64,000 nucleotides of DNA, from assembly GCF_029309905.1 (NCBI RefSeq), contig NZ_JARBJP010000003.1, forward strand, positions 62,001-126,000, in the 5' to 3' direction. Shown in pieces: positions 33,596 through 42,406 of this stretch. This DNA is from Brytella acorum (GTDB lineage Bacteria > Pseudomonadota > Alphaproteobacteria > Acetobacterales > Acetobacteraceae). The first letter of the stretch is position 1. Every line of letters starts with the position of its first letter. The notes beneath the pieces are model-generated. The model made no database searches. It saw nothing but the letters and a program-made list of their open reading frames with translations, and was not told the DNA's origin. The translations under genes and the position numbers were made by a program.

Positions 33596-34968
33596 AGGTG
33601 CGTCTTCTGTCCCTGGTCCTGGCGTTGCTCCCGCTTTCGACCGCTACGCCAGGACCGGCGACGGCGACTGACCGAACGCCACTCTATTACCAGGATCCGG
33701 ACGGCAAGCCCGCCTATTCCGCCAATCCGAAGAAGACGTCGGAGGGTCGGGATTATGTTCCGGTCTATGCTGACGGGTCACAGGGGTCTGGTGCCGCGTC
33801 CTCGCGATCCTCCGGTCCCTCGGCCCGGTCGGCGGATCGTGGCCGGGTGCTATTTTATCGCAATCCCATGGGGCTGCCCGACACTTCGCCGGTGCCGAAG
33901 AAAGATGCCATGGGGATGGCGTACCTCCCTGTCTATGAGAACGAGATCCGGGATGCGGGAACGGTTTTTGTGCCGCCCGGTCGTTTGCAGATCCTCGGCG
34001 TGCGGACTTCCGTTGCCGCAGTGCAGCCGGTGCTGAACCGCAGCGTGCATGCCACCGGCATTGCCCAGTTCGATGAACGGCGCATCGCCTTGGTGACAAG
34101 CAGGGTCGGCGGCTGGGTCGAGCATCTCGATATCGCTGCCACAGGCGATCCTGTCTGGCGTGGCCAGGTCATGGCCGAAATCTACGCGCCGGATCTGGTT
34201 GCATCCGAGCAGGAATATCTGATTGCCACCAGTTTGGACCCGGCTATGGCAACGGCCGCGCTGGAGCGCCTGCGCTCTCTTGGGGCGCCTGAGACCGAAA
34301 TCGCGCGGCTGCGACGCACCCGGCATGCCGTGCGGCACATCCCGGTCGTTGCGCCGGCGGACGGGGTCGTGACCGAAAAGATGGCGGTGGAGGGCGCGCG
34401 CGTCGGGCCGGACCAACCGCTGTACCGGACGGCGGCGACCGCACCGATCTGGCTGATTGCCGAAGTGCAGGAGCAGGATCTGGGCGCGGTGCGGGTCGGT
34501 CAGCAGGCGCACGCCAGCCTTGTCGCCTTTCCCGGTCGTCGCTTCGACGGAACCGTCGATTTCCTCTATCCGAGCGTCTCCACCGAGACGCGAACCGGAC
34601 GTATCCGGATCGTGTTGCCGAATGCGGATAGTGTGCTGCGGGCAGGCATGTATGCCGATATCGCGATCGATGTCCCTGCGTCCATGGCGGGGCCGGTGCT
34701 GGTCGTGCCGTCCTCGTCGGTTATCGACAGCGGCACCCGTCAGGTTGTGCTGGTCGAAACGGGGGAGGGCCGTTTTGCACCCCGTTCGGTGCGCGTCGGC
34801 GCGCGTGGCAATGACGAGGCTCAGATCCTGGATGGCCTGAAGGCGGGGGAAAGCGTGGTGGTCGGCGCCAACTTTCTGATCGATTCCGAAAGTAATCTGC
34901 GCGCCGCCCTACAGGCCTTTACCGTGCCGGACAGCAAGCCTGCCCGGGCAGGGAGTGCCGGTCGATGA
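33592..34968 (+). CDS. cusB: CusB-type adaptor with two heavy-metal-binding domains
   Basis: Protein of 458 residues, GTG start overlapping the cusC stop. After a signal peptide there are two heavy-metal-binding repeats of the YHS-like type (YYQDPDGKPAYSANPKK at about 29-45 and FYRNPMGLPDTSPVPKKDAMGMAYLPVY at about 90-117). Lipoyl and beta-barrel adaptor domains follow (VGGWVEHLDIAATGDPVWRGQ; VVAPADGVVTEKMAVEGARV). The Met residues near the second repeat suit Cu(I)/Ag(I) capture. Two repeats are more than the one usually seen. It passes metal to CusA. Confidence 0.93.
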   Translation: MKVRLLSLVLALLPLSTATPGPATATDRTPLYYQDPDGKPAYSANPKKTSEGRDYVPVYADGSQGSGAASSRSSGPSARSADRGRVLFYRNPMGLPDTSPVPKKDAMGMAYLPVYENEIRDAGTVFVPPGRLQILGVRTSVAAVQPVLNRSVHATGIAQFDERRIALVTSRVGGWVEHLDIAATGDPVWRGQVMAEIYAPDLVASEQEYLIATSLDPAMATAALERLRSLGAPETEIARLRRTRHAVRHIPVVAPADGVVTEKMAVEGARVGPDQPLYRTAATAPIWLIAEVQEQDLGAVRVGQQAHASLVAFPGRRFDGTVDFLYPSVSTETRTGRIRIVLPNADSVLRAGMYADIAIDVPASMAGPVLVVPSSSVIDSGTRQVVLVETGEGRFAPRSVRVGARGNDEAQILDGLKAGESVVVGANFLIDSESNLRAALQAFTVPDSKPARAGSAGR

Positions 34969-37900
34969 TTGCCAGAATCATTGCGGTGTCGGCGCGTAAC
35001 CCGCTGCTGGTGATACTGGCAACGTTGTTCCTCGTGGGGGCTGGTGTCTGGGCGGTGATGAACACGCCGCTCGATGCCATTCCCGATCTCTCGGACACGC
35101 AGGTGATCGTCTATACCGACTATCCCGGCCAGGCGCCGCAGGTCGTCGAGGATCAGGTCACCTATCCCTTGACCACGGCGTTGCTGGCCGTGCCGCATTC
35201 GAAAGTGGTGCGCGGTTTTTCGACGTTCGGCACGTCGTTCGTCTACGTCGTCTTCGACGACGGTACCGATCTCTACTGGGCGCGTTCGCGCGTGCTGGAA
35301 TATCTCAATTTCGCGCAGAAGCGCCTGCCCGCGGGTGTCACGCCGTCGCTGGGGCCGGATGCAACCGGTGTCGGCTGGGTCTACGAATATGTCGTCCAGG
35401 GTAAACAGCGCACGCTGGCGGAATTGCGCAGCCTGCAGGATTGGGTGATCCGCTTTCAATTGACCAAGGCGTCCGGCGTCGCCGAGGTGGCCGCCATTGG
35501 CGGGTTCGAACGGCAATATCAGATCGTCGTCGATCCCCGGAAGCTCCAGGCCTACGGTATCCCGCTGTCGCGCGTGGGCGATGCGGTGCGGCAGGGCAAT
35601 CAGGATGTCGGCGGTCGCACCATCGAGCTGACCGAAACGGAATATATGGTGCGCGGTCGGGGCTATGTGCGCGATGTCCGCGATCTGGAGCGGATCGTGC
35701 TGAAGGTCGACGCCGTCGGAACGCCAGTCACGGTGGGAGACGTCGCGCGCGTCGAACTCGGCCCCGACGAGCGGCGCGGCATCGCGGAACTGGACGGTGT
35801 GGGAGAGGCGGTCGGCGGCATCGTCGTCAAGCGCGACGGAGCGGATGCCTTGACGACGATCCGGAGCGTCAGGCAGCGGATCGCCGAGCTGCTGCCTAGC
35901 CTGCCGCCGGGCGTTTCCATTGTGCCGGTCTATGATCGCTCGGCCCTGATCCTGCGTGCCATCGCCACGCTCCGGCACACGCTGATCGAGGAGAGTCTCA
36001 TCGTCTCCTTCGTCTGCGTCGTCTTCCTGCTGCACGTCCGCAGTGCGCTGGTCGCGATCGTGACCCTGCCTGTCGGCGTCCTGTTCGCTTTCCTGGCCAT
36101 GCACATGATCGGTGTCGGGTCGAACATCATGAGTCTGGGCGGCATCGCCATCGCGCTCGGGGCGATGGTGGATGCGGCGATCGTGATGATCGAAAATGCG
36201 CACAAGCACGTGGAGCGGCTGGCGCCCGGTGAAGCGCGTGGCCCGGCGCTGCTGGCGGCGGCGAACGAGGTCGGGCCGTCGCTGTTCTTCAGCCTGCTGA
36301 TCATCACCGTGTCCTTCCTGCCGGTGTTCGCCCTGGAGGGGCAGGAAGGACGATTGTTCAAGCCGCTCGCATACACAAAGACCTTTTCCATGGCGGGCGG
36401 CGCGCTGCTCGCGGTGACGCTGGTGCCGGTCCTGATGCTGGCCTTCGTGCGCGGCCGCATCCTTCCCGAAGCGCGTAATCCGATCAATCGCGTGCTGATC
36501 GCGCTCTATCGTCCCGTAATCCGCGTCGTGCTGCGGGGACCGGTCCTGCTCGTCCTCCTTGCGATCGGGATTGGCGCCGGTACGATCTATCCGGCGGCCC
36601 ATCTGGGCAGCGAGTTCATGCCCGATCTGAACGAGGGGACATGGCTCTACATGCCGGTCACGCCGCCAGGTCTCTCGGTCACCAAGGCGGTCGAGCTGCT
36701 GCAGGGTCAGGACCGCATCATCAAGAGCTTTCCCGAGGTCCAGTCGGTGTTCGGCAAGGCCGGGCGCGCGGCGACGGCCACCGATCCGGCGCCCACGGAA
36801 ATGTTCGAGACGGTGATCACTCTCAAGCCGCAAAGCGAATGGCCGGCCGGCATGACCCCGGACCAACTGAAGGCCGACATGAACCGGGCGCTTGACCTGC
36901 CGGGGGTGAGCAACGCGTGGACGCAGCCGATCCGCGCCCGCATCGACATGCTCGCCACGGGGATTCGTACCCCGGTGGGGGTGAAGGTGTTCGGGCCGGA
37001 TCTGGGACAGCTCGCCAGAATTGCGGAACAGGTCGAGCAGGTCGTGCGCACCATTCCCGGAACCACCAGTGCGTTTGCCGAGCGCCTGGAGGGTGGCCAC
37101 TATCTGGAGATTATACCCGACCGGAACGCGATCGCGCGCTATGGCCTGTCGGTCGACGATGTGATGCAGGTGGTGGCCACGGCGCTCGGCGGCCAGACGG
37201 TCACGACGACCGTGGAAGGGCGCGAGCGTTACGGCGTGAGCGTCCGCTACCCGCGTGACCTGCGCGATGACCCGCAGGCGATCGCCGAACAGGTGCTGCT
37301 GCCGACGCCGGGCGGGGCGATGATCCCGCTGGGGCAGGTGGCGGTGATCCGTCTCACCGGGGGACCGCCCTCGATCCGCACCGAGGATGCCCAGCTTGTC
37401 GCCTATGTCTATGTGGACCTGAACGGACGCGATATCGGCGGCTACGTCAACGACGCGGCCCGCGCCGTGCGCGAGCGGGTTACGCTCCCGCAGGGATACC
37501 GCGTCGCGTGGAGCGGCCAGTTTGAATATATGCAGCACGCCATGGCGCGGCTGAAGCTGGTCGTGCCGGCAACGCTGGTTCTGATCTTCGTGCTGCTCTA
37601 TCTCAATTTCGGACGGATCACGGAGACGCTGATCGTGCTGCTGTCGGTGCCGTTTGCGCTGGTCGGTGGGATCTGGCTGACCTGGTGGTTGGGCTACAAT
37701 GTCAGTGTCGCTGTCGTGGTGGGGTTCATCGCCCTCGCGGGTGTCGCGTCCGAGACGGGCGTGATCATGCTGATCTATCTCGACAATGCCTTGGCAGACG
37801 TCAGCGGCAGGGCCCAGGCCGAAGGGCGCGCACTGACGCGCGCGGACTTGAGGGCTGCGATCATGCACGGCGCGGTGGAGCGCGTGCGGCCGAAAATGAT

Positions 37901-38084
37901 GACGGTCACGGCGATCATGGCGGGCCTTGTGCCCATCCTGTGGAGCGCCGGCACCGGGTCCGAGGTCATGCGCCGGATCGCGGCCCCCATGGTGGGCGGC
38001 ATGGTCTCGTCGACCGTGCTGACCCTGCTGGTTATTCCGGCGCTCTATGCTCTCGTGAAGGGATGGCTGCTGTCGCGTGGGTAA
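34965..38084 (+). CDS. cusA: CusA-type RND Cu(I)/Ag(I) efflux pump
   Basis: Pump of 1039 residues with 12 membrane helices and two periplasmic porter domains. The helix-4 signature is IAIALGAMVDAAIVMIENAHKHVE (about 395-418), the Cu/Ag type of HME-RND. Early motifs fit CusA (PLDAIPDLSDTQVIVYTDYPGQAPQ; MPDLNEGTWLYMPVTPPG). It overlaps cusB by 4 nt. The open frame on the opposite strand through this gene is an artefact of its high GC content. Substrate is inferred from family and partner. Confidence 0.95.
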   Translation: MIARIIAVSARNPLLVILATLFLVGAGVWAVMNTPLDAIPDLSDTQVIVYTDYPGQAPQVVEDQVTYPLTTALLAVPHSKVVRGFSTFGTSFVYVVFDDGTDLYWARSRVLEYLNFAQKRLPAGVTPSLGPDATGVGWVYEYVVQGKQRTLAELRSLQDWVIRFQLTKASGVAEVAAIGGFERQYQIVVDPRKLQAYGIPLSRVGDAVRQGNQDVGGRTIELTETEYMVRGRGYVRDVRDLERIVLKVDAVGTPVTVGDVARVELGPDERRGIAELDGVGEAVGGIVVKRDGADALTTIRSVRQRIAELLPSLPPGVSIVPVYDRSALILRAIATLRHTLIEESLIVSFVCVVFLLHVRSALVAIVTLPVGVLFAFLAMHMIGVGSNIMSLGGIAIALGAMVDAAIVMIENAHKHVERLAPGEARGPALLAAANEVGPSLFFSLLIITVSFLPVFALEGQEGRLFKPLAYTKTFSMAGGALLAVTLVPVLMLAFVRGRILPEARNPINRVLIALYRPVIRVVLRGPVLLVLLAIGIGAGTIYPAAHLGSEFMPDLNEGTWLYMPVTPPGLSVTKAVELLQGQDRIIKSFPEVQSVFGKAGRAATATDPAPTEMFETVITLKPQSEWPAGMTPDQLKADMNRALDLPGVSNAWTQPIRARIDMLATGIRTPVGVKVFGPDLGQLARIAEQVEQVVRTIPGTTSAFAERLEGGHYLEIIPDRNAIARYGLSVDDVMQVVATALGGQTVTTTVEGRERYGVSVRYPRDLRDDPQAIAEQVLLPTPGGAMIPLGQVAVIRLTGGPPSIRTEDAQLVAYVYVDLNGRDIGGYVNDAARAVRERVTLPQGYRVAWSGQFEYMQHAMARLKLVVPATLVLIFVLLYLNFGRITETLIVLLSVPFALVGGIWLTWWLGYNVSVAVVVGFIALAGVASETGVIMLIYLDNALADVSGRAQAEGRALTRADLRAAIMHGAVERVRPKMMTVTAIMAGLVPILWSAGTGSEVMRRIAAPMVGGMVSSTVLTLLVIPALYALVKGWLLSRG

Positions 38085-38175
38085 ACATGGCAGACGTGTC
38101 GGCATATAATAGGGCATTATCTCCATGCCGTCTTCCGCCCTCATCCTGATCATAGAATGAAGACCTTCAAGTTTT

Positions 38176-38885
38176 CTACAAACGGACATCCTGTGTTGGC
38201 GACGCAAGCCAGGCCGCCAGTTGCCGGACCATGGATCTCGCGACACGGCCCGCCCCCAGCAGGGTGGCGCATGCGGGGCCGCACCAGGAGCCATAACCCA
38301 GCAGCCAGAGACGTGGCTCCCTGATGGCCTGCTGCCCGTTAACGCGGATCAGCCCGTCCGGCTCGATCACGTCGAGCGGCGCAAATGCGGAGAGCGCGGG
38401 TCGGAATGGGAGGAGTGGATTTGCGTTCTGGCAAACAATTCGCGGCCCGGATAATCGGGGATGAAGGGCGCAGACCATGTGCCGGTGGCGCCGATGACCG
38501 CGCGGCTTAGGAAATCACCCACGCTGGTGCTGACATTCAGGAATTTCTGGTCAGTGCGTTCCACACGTCCGACCATTACGGGGCGGTGGATCGGCGGCGC
38601 ATAGCGCGCTTCGTAGCGGTGCAGATAGTCAAGCACCTCGTCGCGGGTGGGGTAGCTGCCATCCGGCGTGTCGGGCATCGGCCAGCCGGGGAGAGAACTG
38701 TAGGACGCGGGCGAGAACAGATGCAGGGAGTCCCAGCCATGCACCCATGCACCACCTGCCTGGGTCCCGTTATCGAGAATGACGTAACGCAGTCCGGTCC
38801 GTCGTAGAAAATACGACGCGGCGAGGGCCGCCTGACCGCCCCCCACGATCACGACATCGAACTGCTCGCCCATTGCCCGGCTCAC
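38176..38885 (-). pseudogene. Disrupted flavin monooxygenase gene (ArsO-like)
   Basis: Residues 1 to about 155 (from 38885) are a good FAD-dependent oxidoreductase start (DVVIVGGGQAALAASYFLRRTG; GWDSLHLFSPASYSSLPGWPMP). The frame then leaves its homologous course after FARTQIHSSH and stops at 38367. The natural C-terminus (LPFRPALSAFAPLDVIEPDGLIRVNG; REPRLWLLGYGSW) continues in another frame to 38176. The middle NADP-binding part, about 120-150 residues, is missing. So an internal deletion with frameshift has inactivated the gene. It overlaps arsH by 4 nt. Confidence 0.8.
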
Positions 38886-39580
38886 AGGCTTTCCGGGAGA
38901 CGGAATTCCGTCTTCCGTTCGCTATAGCGGTCCACGAGGTAGTCGGCCCGGTCGCGCAGCAGCCATGTGAACTTCATCAGTTCCTCCATGACATCTACCA
39001 TCCGGTCATAGAGGGGGGACGGCTTCATGCGGTCATCGTCACCGAACTGCGTATAGGCCATTGGCACGCTGGACTGGTTGGGGATGGTGAACATCCGCAT
39101 CCATCGGCCCAGAACCCGCAGGGCATTGACGGAATTGAAGCTTTGCGATCCGCCTGAGACCTGCATGACCGCCAGCGTGCGGCCCTGCGTCGGACGGATC
39201 GAGCCTTCGGACAATGGCAACCAGTCGATCTGGTTTTTGAACACAGCGGTTATGTTGCCGTGCCGTTCGGGGCTGCACCAGACCTGGCCTTCCGACCAGA
39301 TCGACAGTTCCCGCAGTTCCTGCACTTTCGGATGCGTGGCAGGCACGGAATCCGCTATCGGCAGGCCGGTCGGGTCGAACACCCGTGTCTCGGCCCCCAG
39401 CACCTTCAGGATGCGTTCCGCCTCAAGCACCAGCAACCGACTGAAGGATCGGGGACGCAAAGAGCCGTAGAGCAGCAGGATACGCGGCGGATGGTCCACA
39501 CGCGGTTGCGGTTCGAGCCGCGCGAGATCGACCCGTTCAAGATATTCGGGGTGCAGGGCTGGCAGGTCAGGAGCGGTCAT
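38882..39580 (-). CDS. arsH: ArsH NADPH-dependent organoarsenical oxidase
   Basis: Protein of 232 residues of the NADPH-FMN reductase flavodoxin fold. ArsH motifs are visible: [18 protein letters not shown] (about 33-50, FMN phosphate loop), [23 protein letters not shown] (about 100-122) and [17 protein letters not shown]. It detoxifies trivalent organoarsenicals and relieves oxidative stress in known systems. It lies 21 nt downstream of arsB and overlaps the broken arsO-like gene. Confidence 0.95.
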   Translation of the reverse strand: MTAPDLPALHPEYLERVDLARLEPQPRVDHPPRILLLYGSLRPRSFSRLLVLEAERILKVLGAETRVFDPTGLPIADSVPATHPKVQELRELSIWSEGQVWCSPERHGNITAVFKNQIDWLPLSEGSIRPTQGRTLAVMQVSGGSQSFNSVNALRVLGRWMRMFTIPNQSSVPMAYTQFGDDDRMKPSPLYDRMVDVMEELMKFTWLLRDRADYLVDRYSERKTEFRLPESL

Positions 39581-39601
39581 ATATATCGGTCCTTTCTTGT
39601 A

Positions 39602-40897
39602 TTACGGGTGGCTGATCAGGGGCAGCCACAGGGCCAGCGCCGCGAGTGTTGCCAGCAGGACGGGCGGCGTAATCGCCAGTCCAACTTTCATATACTGCCC
39701 CCATGTGACCCGATGGTTCTTGGATGCCAGCACATGCAGCCACAGCAGTGTTGCGAGACTACCAATCGGCGTGAATTTTGGCCCGAGGTCGCAGCCGATG
39801 ACGTTGGCATAGATCATCAGGTCGCGTGTCAGCGGCGTGATGTCGTGAGCCTGCTGGATCGCCAGCGCCCCGACCAGCACACTCGGCATATTGTTCATGA
39901 TGGACGACAGAACAGCCGCCAGAAAGCCGGTGCCGATGGTGGCCGTGAACGTCCCTTGATGACCGAGCCAGACCAGTGCGGTCGCAAGGTAGTCAGTCAG
40001 CCCGGCATTGCGCAGCCCGTAGACCACCAGATACATGCCCAGGGAGAAGATCACGATCTGCCACGGGGCACCCCGCAGCACCTTGCGAACAGGGATCACC
40101 CGGCCATACCCGGCGACGAGCAACAGGGTTCCGGCGGCCAGGCAGGCTACGACACAGACCGGGATATGAAACGGCGCGGTCAGGAAATAGGCCGCCAGTA
40201 CGAGGGCCAGTAGCGGAAATGCCGCCCGGAACACATGGGGGTCACGAATGGCCGTGGCAGGTGCGGGCAGTTCGGCGACGGGATAGGTCGCAGGCACCTG
40301 CCGCCGGTACCACAGCCACAAGACGGCCAGCGTTGCACCAAGTGCTACCAGATCGACAGGGACCATGATCGCGGCATAGCGATCGAACGCAATGCCAAAG
40401 AAATTGGCGCTGACGATGTTCACCAGGTTGGAGATGACGAGCGGCAGGCTGGTGGTATCCGCGACGAAGCCAGTGGCGATAATAAAGGCCAGCGCCGCAG
40501 CAGGACTGAGGCGAAGCTGCGTGAGGATGGCGATGACGATGGGCGTCAGCAGCAGGGCCGCGCCGTCATTGGCGAACACAGCCGCAATGGCCGCTCCCAG
40601 CACCACGATCAGCGGGAACAGCGTACGGCCTCGCCCTTTGCCCCAGCGCACGACGTGCAGGGCGGCCCAATGGAAGAATCCGGCCTCATCCAGCAACAGC
40701 GAGATGACGATCAGCGCGATGAAGGTGAAGGTCGCGTCCCAGACGATGTGCCACACGACAGGAATGTCGTGCCAGTGGATCACACCAGCCGCCAGGGCCA
40801 CGGCGGCACCTGCCATTGCGCTCCAGCCGATGCCCAGCCCCCGAGGCTGCCAGATGACAAAAACGAGCGTGACAACGAAAATCAGAAGCGCCAGCAT
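39602..40897 (-). CDS. arsB: ArsB-type arsenite efflux transporter
   Basis: Inner-membrane protein of 431 residues with about 12 helices, ArsB/NhaD superfamily. Characteristic stretches are [32 protein letters not shown] and [14 protein letters not shown], and the end has [18 protein letters not shown]. It exports As(III)/Sb(III) by proton antiport, so it completes the pathway started by the arsenate reductase. It starts 1 nt inside the arsC stop (TGATG). Confidence 0.95.
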   Translation of the reverse strand: MLALLIFVVTLVFVIWQPRGLGIGWSAMAGAAVALAAGVIHWHDIPVVWHIVWDATFTFIALIVISLLLDEAGFFHWAALHVVRWGKGRGRTLFPLIVVLGAAIAAVFANDGAALLLTPIVIAILTQLRLSPAAALAFIIATGFVADTTSLPLVISNLVNIVSANFFGIAFDRYAAIMVPVDLVALGATLAVLWLWYRRQVPATYPVAELPAPATAIRDPHVFRAAFPLLALVLAAYFLTAPFHIPVCVVACLAAGTLLLVAGYGRVIPVRKVLRGAPWQIVIFSLGMYLVVYGLRNAGLTDYLATALVWLGHQGTFTATIGTGFLAAVLSSIMNNMPSVLVGALAIQQAHDITPLTRDLMIYANVIGCDLGPKFTPIGSLATLLWLHVLASKNHRVTWGQYMKVGLAITPPVLLATLAALALWLPLISHP

Positions 40898-41826
40898 CAG
40901 ACGATCCGCTTGCCGGATTCATCGACGATCTTCTCGCCGTCTTCTTTGACGAAAGCGCCTCGCTGCGGGTTGGGCAGGATGTCCAGAACTGCCTCGGACG
41001 GACGGCAGAGTGCCGCACCCAGCGGGGTGACGACGATGGGCCGGTTGATCAGGATTGGATGCGCCATCATGGCGTCGATTAGGTCGTCATCGCTCAGGGC
41101 CGGATTATCGAGGCCAAGCTCATCATAGGGCGTGCCCTTGCGCCGCAGGAGATCGCGAACCGAGATCCCCATGCGCGTGATCAGACTGACCAGTTCGGCG
41201 CGCGATGGCGGTGTTTTGAGATATTCGATGATGGTTGGCTCGATCCCCGCATTTCGGATCAGGGCAAGCGTATTGCGCGATGTGCCGCAATTCGGGTTAT
41301 GATAGATTGTGACGCCAGTTGGCTCGGTGCCAATGTCGCGCAATTTCGTCACCAAACTGGCAGTCTCAAGCTTGGCCAGCGGCAATGCGACAAGCAGGGA
41401 AATACGATTCTTCAGACCCTTGAACGCCGAGACGAACGCTCGCTCCCGGTCGGCATCGGTTCCCGAAACATTACTCGGATCGGGAATGCCCCAATGGGCC
41501 GTGATGGGTTTCCCCGGCCATACCGGACAGACTTCTCCAGCAGCGTCATCGCAGACGGTAAAAACGAAATCCATAACGGGAGCGTTCGCAACAGCAAACT
41601 CATCCCAGGGCTTGGAACGCAGTCCCTCGGTCGGGTAGTCGAAGCTCGCCAGCACTTTCAAGGCGAGAGGATTGACCTGCCCCTTGGGATGGCTACCGGC
41701 GGAGAAGACCCTGAAATGGCCAGCACCATCCTTGCGAAGGATGCTCTCGGCCAAAATCGAACGTGCGGAATTACCCGTACACAGAAACAACACATTGAAG
41801 ACGCGATCGGTCATTGGGGGGTTCAC
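40897..41826 (-). CDS. arsC: Fusion of two different arsenate reductases (LMW-phosphatase type plus glutaredoxin type)
   Basis: Protein of 309 residues with two full domains. Residues 8-165 are the low-molecular-weight phosphatase ArsC (P-loop [16 protein letters not shown]; acidic loop [12 protein letters not shown]). Residues 170-285 are the unrelated ArsC/Spx thioredoxin-fold reductase that uses glutathione/glutaredoxin ([39 protein letters not shown]). Both reduce arsenate to arsenite but with different electron donors, so fusing them is striking. The ATG overlaps the arsR stop by 4 nt. Confidence 0.93.
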   Translation of the reverse strand: MNPPMTDRVFNVLFLCTGNSARSILAESILRKDGAGHFRVFSAGSHPKGQVNPLALKVLASFDYPTEGLRSKPWDEFAVANAPVMDFVFTVCDDAAGEVCPVWPGKPITAHWGIPDPSNVSGTDADRERAFVSAFKGLKNRISLLVALPLAKLETASLVTKLRDIGTEPTGVTIYHNPNCGTSRNTLALIRNAGIEPTIIEYLKTPPSRAELVSLITRMGISVRDLLRRKGTPYDELGLDNPALSDDDLIDAMMAHPILINRPIVVTPLGAALCRPSEAVLDILPNPQRGAFVKEDGEKIVDESGKRIV

Positions 41827-42164
41827 TCGGATGGGCAGCAGGACGACAGTTCTGCAACCAGTGGCTCACAAAGTTCAGGGCTTTGCCCGCAGCAGTCCTT
41901 GACGAGAAACAGCATCAGTTCCCGCAGGCGCGGTAGGCAGGCACGATAGACAATCACACGGCTATGGCGCTGCGAGGTCAGCAGGCCGGCACGGGTCAGA
42001 GTGGCGAGGTGGGCCGAGATCGTGTTCTGCGGGACATCGAGATGCCGCGCGACGTCTCCGGCCGGCAGCCCGTTCGGTTCATGGCGCACCAGCAGGCGGA
42101 ATATCTCCAACCGCGTGGATTGCGACAGTGCGCTCAGGGCCAACAGGGTCGATTCGGTATCCAT
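41823..42164 (-). CDS. arsR: ArsR-family arsenic-responsive repressor
   Basis: Protein of 113 residues with a winged HTH (TRLEIFRLLVRHEPNGLPAGDVARHLDVPQNTISAHL). The usual ELCVCDL metal-binding helix is absent. Instead cysteines are near the C-terminus (LFLVKDCCGQSPELCEPL and SSCCPSE), the pattern of ArsR subtypes with a C-terminal As(III) site. It is the first gene of arsR-arsC-arsB-arsH-arsO and starts just downstream of the inverted repeat at 42163-42186. Confidence 0.93.
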   Translation of the reverse strand: MDTESTLLALSALSQSTRLEIFRLLVRHEPNGLPAGDVARHLDVPQNTISAHLATLTRAGLLTSQRHSRVIVYRACLPRLRELMLFLVKDCCGQSPELCEPLVAELSSCCPSE

Positions 42165-42199
42165 ATATCCTTACTCGTGGATATATAGAATATTGTCAA
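42163..42199 (-). promoter_or_regulatory. ars operon operator and -35 box
   Basis: Perfect inverted repeat ATATATCC (42163-42170), 8-bp centre, GGATATAT (42179-42186), overlapping the arsR start codon. A consensus -35 TTGACA lies on the minus strand at 42199-42194. The matching -10 box is not clear. Repression by ArsR at this site is inferred from position. Confidence 0.65.
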
Positions 42200-42406
42200 T
42201 TCCCTTTCGCCCGATGGGCCGTTCCTGTCGCCGGATTGTGCAGTGTCATTGCCGATTTCCGATTGGCTGCTTTCCCGACATATTGGCCGTGTCGGTCGTT
42301 CATCATTCTCTATATCCACTGACGAACCGAGCGTCGGCAACTTCCTTTCCCTCGGCGGGTCTATCTTCAATCCAGGGGAATTTAACTGTCCTTATCGCCA
42401 CGACGA

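Noticed and set aside
34821-38294. Very long open frame on the minus strand opposite cusA
   Set aside because: It is Arg/His/Asp-rich with no family resemblance and mirrors the codon bias of cusA, which has full RND motifs on the plus strand.
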